Source: an uncultured bacterium
GTDB taxonomy: Bacteria > Desulfobacterota > BSN033 > UBA1163
NCBI GenBank assembly: GCA_938002255.1
Contig: CALLAL010000009.1
Coordinates: forward strand, 1-64,000
Direction: 5' to 3'
DNA: 64,000 nt
Made by a program: the position numbers and the translations under genes. Below are positions 39,803 to 49,446 of the stretch, one piece after another (positions within the stretch are counted from its first letter, which is position 1; each line of letters starts with the position of its first letter). Under the pieces are notes generated by a model, which saw nothing but the letters and a program-made list of their open reading frames with translations, was not told the DNA's origin and did not search any database.

Positions 39803-41209
39803 ATGGCCACTGTCAGGACACGATTTGCACCTAGCCCAACAGGAGATCTTCATATCGGAGGAGCCCGAACCGCTCTTTTCAATTGGCTTTTGGCGCGCCA
39901 TTTTGGTGGGGCTTTTGTTCTCCGGATTGAAGATACGGATGTTGCACGATCGACCCAGGAATCGATCCAGGTCATCCTCGATGCCATGCGCTGGCTAGGT
40001 TTGGACTGGGATGAAGGGCCTTATTATCAGACCCAGAGGCTCTCGCTCTATCGGGAGATGGCAGAGCAACTGCTCGCTCAAGGAAAGGCTTATCGGTGTT
40101 TTTGTCCCCCCGAAGAACTGGAGGCCAAACGGGACGCAGCCCTGAAGGCCGGGCTCAAACCGAAATATGATCGAACCTGTCTCCATCGCAGGACATCTCC
40201 AGGAGACCGTCCCTTTGCCATACGGTTCTTTTCGCCCGATGAAGGAAAGACCGTGGTTGAAGATCTGATTCAAGGCCGGGTGGAGTTCGATAATCAAGAA
40301 CTGGATGATCTCATTATCCTAAGAAGTGACGGGATTCCCACTTACAATTTCTCTGTCGTCGTTGATGATGTGACCATGGCCATCACTCATGTCATTCGAG
40401 GAAATGATCACCTCAATAACACGCCGCGTCAGATTCAGATTTATCAGGCCCTGGGTGCTCCTCTGCCCAAGTTTGGTCATGTTCCCATGATCCTCGGACC
40501 AGACAAAAAGAAACTATCAAAACGGCATGGAGCCCAGTCCGTGATGGAATATCAGAAGATGGGGTATCTTCCTCAGGCGGTTATCAACTATCTCGTCCGC
40601 CTTGGATGGTCCTATGGTGATCAGGAAGAGTTTACGTTGGAGGAGTTGATCGAGAAATTCAGTCTGGAGGCCGTAGGCAAGGCGGCTGCAGCCATCAATC
40701 CCGGGAAATTGGATTGGCTCAATGCTCAGTACATCAAGAGGATGGATCCTCATGCATTGGCAAAGGAGGTTTTACCTTTCCTTGAAGCCAGGGGCTATCA
40801 GGGGATGGACCCTGTGTTGCTCAGGAAAGTGGCCCTCTCTTTAAGAGAAAGGGTTAAGACATTAGTGGAACTGGCTGATCTGGCAGCCTTCTATTTTCAG
40901 GAAGAGGTTGTTTATGAAGAGAGTACTTTGAAAAAATTCCTTATCCCCGAATCTTTACCCATTTTCAAAGAAGCGCTCGAGGAGATATCGAAGGAAAGCC
41001 AATTGGAACGAGAGGTCGGCCATCGTCTCATCCAAAAATTATCGGAGAAGCAACAGGTACCTTTGGTCAAGATTGCCCAACCTCTCCGTTTTGCCTTAAC
41101 GGGTCGGACGGCAAGTCCACCTTTGGATGAGGTGATAGAGATTTTAGGGAAGGAGAAGGTCATTCGGAGAATCCAACGGGCCATCTCCTATATTGAAAGA
41201 CAATCCTAA
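39803..41209 (+). CDS. gltX: Glutamyl-tRNA synthetase
   Basis: GltX charges tRNA-Glu. The 468-residue class I synthetase has the HIGH-type motif FAPSPTGDLHIGGARTALFNW (in two parts, about 7-27) and the KMSKS-type motif KKLSKRHGA near 237. The region around residues 98-126 (YRCFCPPEELEA, KYDRTCLHR) holds cysteines like the zinc-site relatives. Whether it also charges tRNA-Gln cannot be told from the sequence. The ATG at 39803 has AAGGGAG five bases upstream. An in-frame TTG one codon earlier is not preferred. Confidence 0.96.
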   Translation: MATVRTRFAPSPTGDLHIGGARTALFNWLLARHFGGAFVLRIEDTDVARSTQESIQVILDAMRWLGLDWDEGPYYQTQRLSLYREMAEQLLAQGKAYRCFCPPEELEAKRDAALKAGLKPKYDRTCLHRRTSPGDRPFAIRFFSPDEGKTVVEDLIQGRVEFDNQELDDLIILRSDGIPTYNFSVVVDDVTMAITHVIRGNDHLNNTPRQIQIYQALGAPLPKFGHVPMILGPDKKKLSKRHGAQSVMEYQKMGYLPQAVINYLVRLGWSYGDQEEFTLEELIEKFSLEAVGKAAAAINPGKLDWLNAQYIKRMDPHALAKEVLPFLEARGYQGMDPVLLRKVALSLRERVKTLVELADLAAFYFQEEVVYEESTLKKFLIPESLPIFKEALEEISKESQLEREVGHRLIQKLSEKQQVPLVKIAQPLRFALTGRTASPPLDEVIEILGKEKVIRRIQRAISYIERQS

Positions 41210-41260
41210 TCCGTCAAAAGAGAAAACGCTCTTGAGATAGATCTTTTCAAGGAATAGACC

Positions 41261-44200
41261 ATGAAGCTTAAATCGTTGGAGATGACGGGATTTAAATCCT
41301 TTGCAGACCGGCTCCACCTGTCATTTCCAGAGGGTATTACGACGATTGTAGGCCCGAATGGCTGTGGTAAGTCTAACATCGTAGATGCCATCCTATGGGC
41401 GATTGGTGAACGAAGTGCCAAACATTTACGAGGAAAGTTAATGGAGGATGTCATCTTCGGGGGAGCCGATGGAAGAAAGCCCCTCGGGATGGCAGAGGTC
41501 AGCCTTACCTTTTCGAATGAGGATGGTTCTGCTCCACCAGAATATCAACCATATAGTGAAATTACTATTACCCGAAGACTTTACCGATCGGGAGAGAGTG
41601 AATTCCTGATCAATCGGACTCCCTGTCGTTTGAGGGACATCATTGATCTCTTCCTCGATACCGGAATTGGGGTCAATGGATACGCCATCGTGGAACAGGG
41701 ACGGGTGGAACATCTGATTAATGCCAATCCCCAAGAACGGCGCTTTTTAATCGAAGAGGCGGGCGGTATTGCGAAATATAAGGAGCGAAAGCGGCTGGCT
41801 TTGATGAAGATGGAAGCAACCCAGCAGAACCTGCTCAGGATTCAGGACATCATCGCCGAAGTAAAACGGCAGATCACCACCCTCGAGCGGCAGGTGAAGC
41901 GTGCCGAAGAGTATAAGGCGATGCGAAAGGAGATGCGGGAAATTGAACTCCGTTTCGCTCTGCAGGAATATGGAGAGCTTTCAGAGAAAGGAGAAGCGGC
42001 CAGAGGTTACCTGAAGGCTCTCCGGGAGAGGGAGGCCGTGATCTCCACCCAGATGGCCGAACAAGAGGCATCGATCGAGGGAATGAGACTCCTCAGCATG
42101 GAAGAAGAAGAGCGGCTTCGGACGCTTCAGCAAGCCCTCTATGATCTGAATCAAAAAATCCAGAAAATCGAAAACGATGTGGCATTCATGAAGAGAGAGA
42201 GAGAGGGGCTTGATCAACAGGAGGCCCAGATGGTGGAGGAAATCGGGAACAGTCTTCACTCCTTAAGGGAAGCCCGAAGGGAACGTAGAAAAACAGAACA
42301 GTTCCGGAAGGACCTTGAACAGGAAAGTCAGGAGCTGGCCGAGATCGTCAAAGAATGGGAAGTTCTTTACAACGACTTTCGTGGAACCTATCAGGAGGTT
42401 TCCGATCAACTCGAGTCAGAGAAAGGGAAACTGATCGATGTGCTTACCCAGTTGACCTCTCTTCGAAATCGACAATCCCATCTTGAGGAACGAAAGAGAG
42501 ACTTCTATAAACGAATAGAATCGAACGCCAAAGAGTATGAAGACGTCCGAGAAGGCCTCCACCGACTTCAGGAAACCCGCTTGGAAAAAGAACAGGAAAG
42601 GGAGATGACTCTCTTTCATCAAGGAGTTCTCCAAGAAGAAAGAGAACGATGGGCAGAGGAACTTGAGCAATTCAAGGCAACGTTTCATGCCAGGCAATCC
42701 GAACGGATTGACCTTGAAGAGAAACTCAGACAGGATCGCTTTCGATATTTATCTTTAAAAGAACTTCAGGAGAATTATGAAGGATTTGAAAAAGGGGTCA
42801 AATCTCTCCTCCTCCAAAAAAGAGAGGAGAAGGAGCGATGGCATCAGATCCTTGGGGTGGTCGCCGACATCTTGGATCCTGACCCGCCCTACGAAATTCC
42901 TCTTGAGGCTGTGCTAGGGCAGAAATTGCAATACCTGATGGTCGCTGATGAAGGAGGGGCCATCGAGGCCATTCAATATCTTCAAAAAGAGTCATTAGGT
43001 CGAGGGAGTTTTATCCCCATCGCTGTAAAGCGTCTTTCAGAAGAGGGGGATCCCTCCTTATGGGAAAGAGAAAATGGCCCTCTTCCGTTGATGCGTTTTG
43101 TTAAGGTGAAAGAAGGGTTCTCCAACATCGCAGAGTGTTTGATCGGATCAGTTGGCGTCGTTGATCAAATCGAGCAAGCCCTTCTGTGGATGAAGCAAGA
43201 TTGCCCCTTTGACCTCCTTGTGACACTCCATGGAGAGGTGGTGGAACGAACAGGAGTGATCTCTGGAGGCAGCCGGGATCAAGGCCTCGGCATTCTGGAG
43301 AGAAGGCGTGCGATTCGAGACCTTGAAAAGAAGCTCGAGGGAGAAGAAGAAAAGTGCCGCCAGGCCCTGGAACAAGAGGAGCATCTTCGTCAGGAGATCT
43401 TAGAAAAAGAAACCCGGTTGGCCGATCGAAAGAGAGAAATTCAGGAGAAGGAGATTGAACTGCTTCATCAGAATCGTGATCTGGAGGCTGTAAATAAAGA
43501 GATCTCCCAATTCGGTCAAAGGTTAGAACTTCTTCGATTCGAAGAAGAGGAACTTCGGGCAGAAGAAAAAGAGATCGAAGAGGAGATGAAAATCGTTCTA
43601 TCCCAGATGGAGCAGGAGGAAATGGCCAGGAAAGCCAAGGAAGAGGAGCTCCAACGGCTCAAGAAGATCGTCGAGGAAGTGCGGGAGGGGACCGAAGAAT
43701 TAGGAGGGCGCATTACGGAAAAAAAAGTCTATTTAGCCTCTATCGAAGAGAAACAGAGAGGCATGGACACCCAACTTCATCACCTCTCTGAACATATTCG
43801 AGCCCTTCGGGAACAGATCCTTCATCGAGTGAAAGGGATCAGGATTTCCAGAGAAACAAAGGATTCGCTCAATGAAAAGATGGTTCAGAAAGAAAAGGAA
43901 CTGGATCGACTGATGGAGAGCCATCGGACGAATGAAGACACCCTGATCCATCAGAGGGAAAAGGCGAATCAACTTTCCAACCAATGGAAAGAGGCAGAGG
44001 CTTCTTCAAAATATCTCCGCCAGGAACTGGAAGAAATCCGGCAGAAGAGCCATGAAGAAGAAATGCGTGTTTCTGAGATTCAATTGAAACTCCAGCATCT
44101 CCAGGACTCCGTGAGAGAGCGTTACGGGGCGACCCTCTCTCCCTCCATGGGAATCGCCCAAGAGGAATCTTCCAGAGAGGAAATGTCAAAACGACTTGCA

Positions 44201-44818
44201 GAGCTCAAGGCGGGTCTGGAGGGATTTGGAGAGGTCAACCTTCTCGCTCTTGAAGAATATCAGGAGTTAAAACAACGGTACGACTTTCTCACCGAGCAAC
44301 AGAACGATCTTCAACAGGCGCTGGACACCCTGAAGAAGGCCATCGCGAAGATTAACCGAACGGCGACGAAGCGGTTTTTAGAGACCTTTCATCTCGTCAA
44401 TGAGAAATTCAAAGAGGTCTTTGTGCGCCTCTTTAAGGGCGGACAGGCGAGCCTCATTTTAATGGACGAGCAAGACCCAGCCACATCGGGAGTCGACATC
44501 ATTGCGCAACCACCAGGGAAAAAACTTCAGAATATCGATCTTCTTTCTGGAGGAGAGAAGGCTTTAGTGGCAACGGCTTTGCTCTTCGGGCTCTTCATGA
44601 TCAAACCCACTCCTTTCTGCTTGCTGGATGAAATTGATGCCCCTCTGGACGATGCCAACATCAACCGTTTCATTGAAATGGTGAGAGAGTTCTCAAAGAC
44701 ATCCCAATTCATTTTGATTACTCACAATAAAAAGACAATGGAGATGGCCCAGACCCTTTATGGAATTACGATGGAAACCCCCGGAGTTTCAAAAGTCGTC
44801 TCTGTTCGGTTGAATTGA
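41261..44818 (+). CDS. smc: Chromosome segregation protein SMC
   Basis: SMC is the condensin ATPase that organises and helps separate chromosomes, often loaded at parS by ParB. The 1185-residue protein has the N-terminal Walker A VGPNGCGKSNIVDAILWAIGE near 28-48, a long coiled coil (about 170-500), a hinge around 515-680 with VISGGSRDQGLGILERR at its end, a second coiled coil, and the C-terminal signature LLSGGEKALVATALLFG with Walker B PFCLLDEIDAPLDDANI near 1125. scpA and scpB are not in the window. The parS site at 197-230 is its likely loading region. Confidence 0.97.
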   Translation: MKLKSLEMTGFKSFADRLHLSFPEGITTIVGPNGCGKSNIVDAILWAIGERSAKHLRGKLMEDVIFGGADGRKPLGMAEVSLTFSNEDGSAPPEYQPYSEITITRRLYRSGESEFLINRTPCRLRDIIDLFLDTGIGVNGYAIVEQGRVEHLINANPQERRFLIEEAGGIAKYKERKRLALMKMEATQQNLLRIQDIIAEVKRQITTLERQVKRAEEYKAMRKEMREIELRFALQEYGELSEKGEAARGYLKALREREAVISTQMAEQEASIEGMRLLSMEEEERLRTLQQALYDLNQKIQKIENDVAFMKREREGLDQQEAQMVEEIGNSLHSLREARRERRKTEQFRKDLEQESQELAEIVKEWEVLYNDFRGTYQEVSDQLESEKGKLIDVLTQLTSLRNRQSHLEERKRDFYKRIESNAKEYEDVREGLHRLQETRLEKEQEREMTLFHQGVLQEERERWAEELEQFKATFHARQSERIDLEEKLRQDRFRYLSLKELQENYEGFEKGVKSLLLQKREEKERWHQILGVVADILDPDPPYEIPLEAVLGQKLQYLMVADEGGAIEAIQYLQKESLGRGSFIPIAVKRLSEEGDPSLWERENGPLPLMRFVKVKEGFSNIAECLIGSVGVVDQIEQALLWMKQDCPFDLLVTLHGEVVERTGVISGGSRDQGLGILERRRAIRDLEKKLEGEEEKCRQALEQEEHLRQEILEKETRLADRKREIQEKEIELLHQNRDLEAVNKEISQFGQRLELLRFEEEELRAEEKEIEEEMKIVLSQMEQEEMARKAKEEELQRLKKIVEEVREGTEELGGRITEKKVYLASIEEKQRGMDTQLHHLSEHIRALREQILHRVKGIRISRETKDSLNEKMVQKEKELDRLMESHRTNEDTLIHQREKANQLSNQWKEAEASSKYLRQELEEIRQKSHEEEMRVSEIQLKLQHLQDSVRERYGATLSPSMGIAQEESSREEMSKRLAELKAGLEGFGEVNLLALEEYQELKQRYDFLTEQQNDLQQALDTLKKAIAKINRTATKRFLETFHLVNEKFKEVFVRLFKGGQASLILMDEQDPATSGVDIIAQPPGKKLQNIDLLSGGEKALVATALLFGLFMIKPTPFCLLDEIDAPLDDANINRFIEMVREFSKTSQFILITHNKKTMEMAQTLYGITMETPGVSKVVSVRLN

Positions 44819-44847
44819 TGATTTTTCCATTCACCTGCCGAAACACC

Positions 44848-44876
44848 TTGACATTTATTCTGTTATTAGATAATCT
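44848..44876 (+). promoter_or_regulatory. Predicted promoter of the 44.9 kb small RNA
   Basis: A perfect TTGACA (44848-44853) lies 17 bases before TAATCT (44871-44876). Transcription would start near 44883 and reach the terminator at 44980 about 98 bases later, with no gene in between. Confidence 0.55.
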
Positions 44877-44882
44877 CTTTCT

Positions 44883-44980
44883 GGGTCCAGAGATATGGCG
44901 ATTAATTTCTGGAGGTTAAGGTCATGCGATAGCCGGGCCGCTATCTGAATAGATACACGTCAGATATCGGCTATTTTTTT
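44883..44980 (+). ncRNA. Candidate small structured RNA or riboswitch-like leader
   Basis: A short transcript is implied by a TTGACA promoter upstream and a terminator at its end, with no plausible reading frame inside. The first half can form CCAGA/TCTGG (44887-44891 with 44908-44912). The second half offers two mutually exclusive folds. GATAGC (44928-44933) can pair with GCTATC (44940-44945), or ATAGCCG (44929-44935) can pair with CGGCTAT (44968-44974) to build the terminator. That switch-like layout is typical of riboswitch platforms. I compared it by eye with common riboswitch cores (TPP, SAM, cobalamin, glycine, fluoride, ZTP, c-di-GMP, guanidine) and saw no match. The downstream gene is livK, about 290 bases away. 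Confidence 0.5.
44929..44980 (+). terminator. Intrinsic terminator with two-part stem
   Basis: Outer stem ATAGCCG (44929-44935) with CGGCTAT (44968-44974), inner stem TATCTGA (44942-44948) with TCAGATA (44960-44966), loop 44949-44959, and seven T from 44974. It could end smc transcription, the small RNA, or both. Confidence 0.85.
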
Positions 44981-45270
44981 GTTTAACCTTATTCTTTCAT
45001 CTTTTGGATCTTATTGGAAAGATAAACGATTTTTTTTCCTTTTCTTTTAATCCATAGTGTGAAATTTTTTACTTGCTTTTTATTATTGGATGTGTAAAAT
45101 GGTTTCGCTCCAATGAATAACTTTGTTTTTACTATCCGACCAAATAGAAAGGAGGTGGGGGAACAAAGGGGATAACCGCGTCAACACATCAGAGTAGGTG
45201 AAAGAAGCAAAGGGTCATAAAACTTTTGTCACAGGGAGCTAATTGAATGATTCAAAGGGAGGGGAAGATT
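44981..45270. other. Leader region upstream of livK
   Basis: About 290 T-rich bases without a gene. A weak ATCTTT/AAAGAT stem (44999-45023) followed by a T-run, a predicted promoter (45073-45100) and a purine-rich tract with GGAGGTGGGGG near 45155 are present. That last tract resembles a ribosome binding site, but no good frame follows it. Confidence 0.45.
45073..45100 (+). promoter_or_regulatory. Predicted livK promoter
   Basis: TTGCTT (45073-45078), a 16-base spacer and TAAAAT (45095-45100, five of six matches to TATAAT). It would give a leader of about 160 bases before the livK ATG. Confidence 0.4.
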
Positions 45271-46479
45271 ATGAAAAAATTGTTCGTTTTTGCCATTCTT
45301 GTTGGATTTCTTAGTATGTGCCTGACACTCACCAGTGATGCCCAACCCATCCGAGTTGGAGCAGTTATTAATCTGACCGGGCCTGCTTCTACCTGGGGAC
45401 AGTTTCATGCCAAAGGCCACACCGATTATACCAAATATGTCAATGAAGTTAAGGGAGGAGTGGCTGGCAGAAAGATAGAGTTAACCATTGTTGATCATGC
45501 TTATAAACCTCCTGAAGGCGTGAAACTGGTTAAAAAGTTCTGTGAAGAGAAGGTCGATATGATCGCCACCTGGGATGCAGGAACAGGCATTATGATTAAA
45601 CCCATTATTCAGGAACATAAAATTCCCACCATCAACTATTCCACTTTCCAGGGACTCCTGAAACCTCCGATTGATTACATCTATCTTCCTTTTGGGAGTT
45701 ATGTCTTAGACTCCTATGCGGTCTTGGAGTATATCAAGGCCATCCACAAAGGGAAGGATGCGCCCAAAGTGGGTCTGCTGACCTATAATAATGCTTATGG
45801 AAAATCAATTCATGACCCCAGCAAAGAGTACGCCTCCAAACATGGTATCAATATTGTGGGCATCGAAGAGTTTCCACCTCCAACGGTTGATATCACCACA
45901 GAGGTCATGCGTTTAAAGGAAAAGGGGGCGGAATATCTCTTTGTCCAGATTCTTCCAGAAGCCATCATCCGCGCCTTAAAATCAATGGATCGTATCGGTT
46001 TCAATGTTCCGGTCTTCGGGACCTGGACTGCAACCGATCCAGATTTCTTTAAACTTGGAAAGGATGTCATTCGGGATCGCTTGGCGATGCAGTTCTGTGG
46101 AGTGCTTCCTGGCGATAAAGTATGGGGAATGAAACTGATAGATGATCTGAAGGCTCGCTATAAAACGGTGGATAAATTTGATACGTCTTACTGGGAAGGT
46201 GTTGTGGTGGCGATGATCATGGAACGGGCCATGCACAGGGCCTCTGGCCTCTATGGCAAAATCAATGCGGAGACGATCAACAAGGCCATGGAAACCTTCA
46301 AGAACGAAGATTTTGGTGGCCTCGTTCCTCCTGTGACCTATACCAAAGATAACCATGAAGGATCCTTTGTGGGCCGGATTGTTCAGATTCATGAGGATGC
46401 CACCTATACGCCCATGACCAATTTCTTCGTACCTGGCAAGGGCGAGATTAAGGTATTGAAAACCCTCAAGGGGAAATAG
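45271..46479 (+). CDS. LivK-type ABC transporter substrate-binding protein
   Basis: This is a periplasmic binding protein of the branched-chain amino acid (HAAT) family. From the ATG at 45271 it has 402 residues, with a signal peptide KKLFVFAILVGFLSMCLTL and likely cleavage near SDA/QP (about residue 24). The mature start IRVGAVINLTGPASTWGQF is typical of Peripla_BP_6 proteins. Members bind leucine-type amino acids, but also aromatic acids, urea and short amides, so the ligand is open. Adjacent CoA ligases favour a carboxylic acid. GGGAGGGG precedes the ATG. A TTG 24 bases upstream lies before that site. Confidence 0.88.
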   Translation: MKKLFVFAILVGFLSMCLTLTSDAQPIRVGAVINLTGPASTWGQFHAKGHTDYTKYVNEVKGGVAGRKIELTIVDHAYKPPEGVKLVKKFCEEKVDMIATWDAGTGIMIKPIIQEHKIPTINYSTFQGLLKPPIDYIYLPFGSYVLDSYAVLEYIKAIHKGKDAPKVGLLTYNNAYGKSIHDPSKEYASKHGINIVGIEEFPPPTVDITTEVMRLKEKGAEYLFVQILPEAIIRALKSMDRIGFNVPVFGTWTATDPDFFKLGKDVIRDRLAMQFCGVLPGDKVWGMKLIDDLKARYKTVDKFDTSYWEGVVVAMIMERAMHRASGLYGKINAETINKAMETFKNEDFGGLVPPVTYTKDNHEGSFVGRIVQIHEDATYTPMTNFFVPGKGEIKVLKTLKGK

Positions 46480-46509
46480 AGAGCGGCTTTGATGTGAAAG
46501 GAATGGTCC

Positions 46510-47337
46510 ATGAAAGCATTTCGGGGGACACCGAGTATCTATGCCTCCGCTCAGCCCAGCGAGCGCCGGGCTGAGCTGGAGGTCAAAAAAGTTACACTGA
46601 ATTTTGGGGGCGTGATGGCTCTCCACAATGTTGATCTTACTGTCCATACGGGAGAATTTATCAGTGTCATTGGCCCGAATGGCGCAGGCAAGACAAGCCT
46701 GATGAATTCCATTACAGGATACTATCATCCTCAAAGCGGAGAGATCATCTTTAATGGCGAAAATATTATGGGCCGTCACCCCCACGAGGTCACACAAAAA
46801 GGGATCGGGAGGACCTATCAAAATATTGAACTCTTTCCAGGCATGACCGTGCTTTCTAACATGCTTCTGGCCAGACATCTTTACTGCAACTATGGGTTTA
46901 GCTTGGCTTCTGTTTTCGCCCCCTCCGTCCGGAAAGAAGAGGTTCGCCATCGACAGGTTTTGGAAGAATTGATCGATTTTTTAGAGATGCAGCCTATTCG
47001 GAAAAAACTGGTGGGCTCCCTCCCTTACGGATTACGAAAGAGAGTGGAACTGGGCCGGGCCTTAGCCTTAGAACCCAAACTTTTGGTATTAGATGAGCCT
47101 TTTGCGGGTATGACCCTGGAGGAAAAGGAGGATATGGTCCGTTTCCTCTTAGAGTTGAACTCCGCCTGGGGGCAGACGATGATTCTGGTGGAACACGACA
47201 TGTCTGTTGTGATGAGTGTGTCCCAGAGGATCATGGTTTTAAATTTTGGAGAGAAGATCGCGGAGGGCACACCCGAAGAGATCCAGGGCCACCCAGAGGT
47301 GATCAAAGCCTATTTAGGGGATACAACCAAATTTTAA
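46510..47337 (+). CDS. LivG-type ABC transporter ATP-binding protein
   Basis: This ATPase of the HAAT-type importer has 275 residues. Walker A is GPNGAGKTSLMNS near 55-67, the signature is in SLPYGLRKRVELGRALALEP near 175 (LPYG in place of LSGG, as in many LivG proteins), Walker B is LLVLDEPFAGM, and the H-loop is LVEHDMSVVM. The N-terminal 25 residues (KAFRGTPSIYASAQPSERR) extend beyond the usual start. It lies 30 bases after livK. A CoA ligase gene separates it from the permeases. Confidence 0.9.
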   Translation: MKAFRGTPSIYASAQPSERRAELEVKKVTLNFGGVMALHNVDLTVHTGEFISVIGPNGAGKTSLMNSITGYYHPQSGEIIFNGENIMGRHPHEVTQKGIGRTYQNIELFPGMTVLSNMLLARHLYCNYGFSLASVFAPSVRKEEVRHRQVLEELIDFLEMQPIRKKLVGSLPYGLRKRVELGRALALEPKLLVLDEPFAGMTLEEKEDMVRFLLELNSAWGQTMILVEHDMSVVMSVSQRIMVLNFGEKIAEGTPEEIQGHPEVIKAYLGDTTKF

Positions 47338-47460
47338 TTGGAAGATCGGATGAATGGGTTCAGGGAATAGGGATTCAGGACAGCGTTTTTGTACATTGCA
47401 TTAAGATGAAAAAACTAAGCGTCCCCTATTTTCGTATTCCATTATCCAAGATGGGGTCAT

Positions 47461-49413
47461 GTGTCTATGGATGTCAGCAGAAACAAGCGTTTTGACGAAG
47501 CCACGGTCTTATCCTTTGCCCAGTTGACTTTGCCACAGATTTTAACCAAACAAGCAGAACGATTGGGAACGAATCAGATTGCCATTCGCGAGAAGATGTT
47601 TGGAATATGGCAGGCCTATACCTGGCAGGACTATTTTCGTTTTACCAAACAGGTTGCCTTAGGCCTTTATGCTCTTGGCCTGAAACGGGGAGAACACATC
47701 GGCCTGATCGTGGACAACCATGCGGAATGGCTTTTTAGCGAATTGGGAGCACAAGCGATTGGAGCCATTACCGTCAATATGTTTACGTCTTCCATTGCTA
47801 AAGAACTTACGGTCATCCTGAATCGGATTCAAGCCGTCTTTGCTATTGTGCAGGATCAGGAACAGGTGGATAAGTTGTTGGAGATGAAGTCTGAGCTTCC
47901 CCAAATCCGGAAGGTCATCTATATCGATCCAACCGGGATGAGAACCTATGCTGGCAATCCGTGGTTGATGAGTTTTCAGGAACTCCTGAAACTTGGGGAA
48001 GAGACTGACCAGAAAGAACCCAATCTTTTTCAAGAGGAGTTGTGGAAAGGGAAACCCGAAGAGGTTGCCCTGATGATCATGACCTCCGGAACGACAGGCA
48101 TTCCGAAACTTGCAATGATTTCCCATCGGAGTTTTACAGAGATAGCGAGAAAATGGATTGAAACTGCACCGATCGGTGTTGGAGACAACTGGATCTCCAT
48201 CACGCCGACGGCATGGATTGTTGATCAAATGTGGGGAATGGGGGTGTCCCCTTTGACCGGGATGGCGATGAACTTCCCGGAAACCTTAGAAACCCAAGCG
48301 GAGGATTTTCGTGAGATTGGACCGGTCGTCATCATCACCTCCTCGAGATTCTGGGAAGACCTTGCTTCCAAGATCCGGGTGAAGATGGCTGACTCAGGTT
48401 GGGTCAAGCGTAAGCTCTTTGATTTAGGCGAAAAGGTAGGGGGAGCTGTGGTGGACCGGGAATCGAAAAAAGAGGCGGTTCCATCCTATTTGCAATTCCT
48501 TCATAAACTGTTTGCAAAGATCGTCTATCGACCCTTGCTGGATCGAGTGGGATGTGCGCAGATTCGTGCAGCGATTACCGGAGGTCATCCCATCAGTCCG
48601 GATGTCATTCGTTTTTTCAGGGCAAAGGGACTCAATCTAAAGCATGCTTATGGATTGACGGAAGGAGGAGGCGTGTTTCAGGTTCAACCTGACAAAGAGG
48701 TAAAACCGGAGTCTGTTGGAAAACCCCTGCCCAGGACTGAGATCAAGATTGCCGAGGATCAGGAGGTTTTGGTAAAAACGCCCTCCTGCTTTGTAGGTTA
48801 TTACCAGGATCCGGAGGCGACGAAGAAGGCACTCCGGGATGGATGGCTTCACACGGGTGATGCAGGTTACATCGATGACGACGGACATCTCTTAATTATT
48901 GGCCGAAAAGAAGAGATCATGCGGACCAAAGGCGGAGAGGCCATCTCCTCAGACTTTATAGAAACGAGGTTAAAGTTCAGTCCCTACATTAAAGAGGCTG
49001 TGGTCTGGGGTGAAGGCCGTGACTATATCACGGGATTCATCAATATCGACTTTGGAAATGTAGGGAGTTGGGCAGAGGATCGTATGATTCCTTACACGAC
49101 CTATACAGACCTTTCTCAACGGCCTGAAGTCGAGGAGTTAATCCTTAAAGAAATTCGCCATGTCAACACCCAATTGCCCAAACCAATGAGATTGAAAAAG
49201 ATTATTCTCCTTTATAAACTTCTCGATGCCGACGATGAAGAGTTGACCCGAACCGGAAAAGTACGAAGAAAATTTGTCTATGAGCAATATCTCAATCTGA
49301 TTGAAGCGATGTATGCTGACCAGAAGGAACTTGAGGTCACGGGCAAGGTCCGTTACCGAGATGGCCATGTGGGAACGATTACCACAAAGGTAAAAATATT
49401 GACGGTGGAATAG
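47461..49413 (+). CDS. AMP-forming acyl-CoA ligase (long-chain-type), embedded in liv cluster
   Basis: This class I adenylate-forming enzyme activates a carboxylic acid to its CoA thioester with ATP. In the 650-residue protein, the P-loop-like A3 motif is MIMTSGTTGIPKLAMISHRS near 205-224. YGLTEGGGVFQVQP is near 400, and GWLHTGDAGYIDDDGHLLIIGRKEEI near 460-485 is the hinge region. The catalytic lysine is probably in RTGKVRRKFVYEQY near 600. The size and form resemble long-chain fatty acyl-CoA synthetases (FadD15-like). It lies between livG and livH on the same strand, so uptake and activation are probably co-expressed. GTG (47461) and ATG (47467) are both possible starts. Confidence 0.87.
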   Translation: MSMDVSRNKRFDEATVLSFAQLTLPQILTKQAERLGTNQIAIREKMFGIWQAYTWQDYFRFTKQVALGLYALGLKRGEHIGLIVDNHAEWLFSELGAQAIGAITVNMFTSSIAKELTVILNRIQAVFAIVQDQEQVDKLLEMKSELPQIRKVIYIDPTGMRTYAGNPWLMSFQELLKLGEETDQKEPNLFQEELWKGKPEEVALMIMTSGTTGIPKLAMISHRSFTEIARKWIETAPIGVGDNWISITPTAWIVDQMWGMGVSPLTGMAMNFPETLETQAEDFREIGPVVIITSSRFWEDLASKIRVKMADSGWVKRKLFDLGEKVGGAVVDRESKKEAVPSYLQFLHKLFAKIVYRPLLDRVGCAQIRAAITGGHPISPDVIRFFRAKGLNLKHAYGLTEGGGVFQVQPDKEVKPESVGKPLPRTEIKIAEDQEVLVKTPSCFVGYYQDPEATKKALRDGWLHTGDAGYIDDDGHLLIIGRKEEIMRTKGGEAISSDFIETRLKFSPYIKEAVVWGEGRDYITGFINIDFGNVGSWAEDRMIPYTTYTDLSQRPEVEELILKEIRHVNTQLPKPMRLKKIILLYKLLDADDEELTRTGKVRRKFVYEQYLNLIEAMYADQKELEVTGKVRYRDGHVGTITTKVKILTVE

Positions 49414-49446
49414 GATCCCTCGGGAAGAGGGTGAGGGAGGTTGTTC

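Noticed and set aside
45982-46950. Long open frame (over 300 codons) on the minus strand opposite livK and livG
   Set aside because: It spans the antisense of two well-supported genes and their gap and is His/Phe-rich with no recognisable domain.
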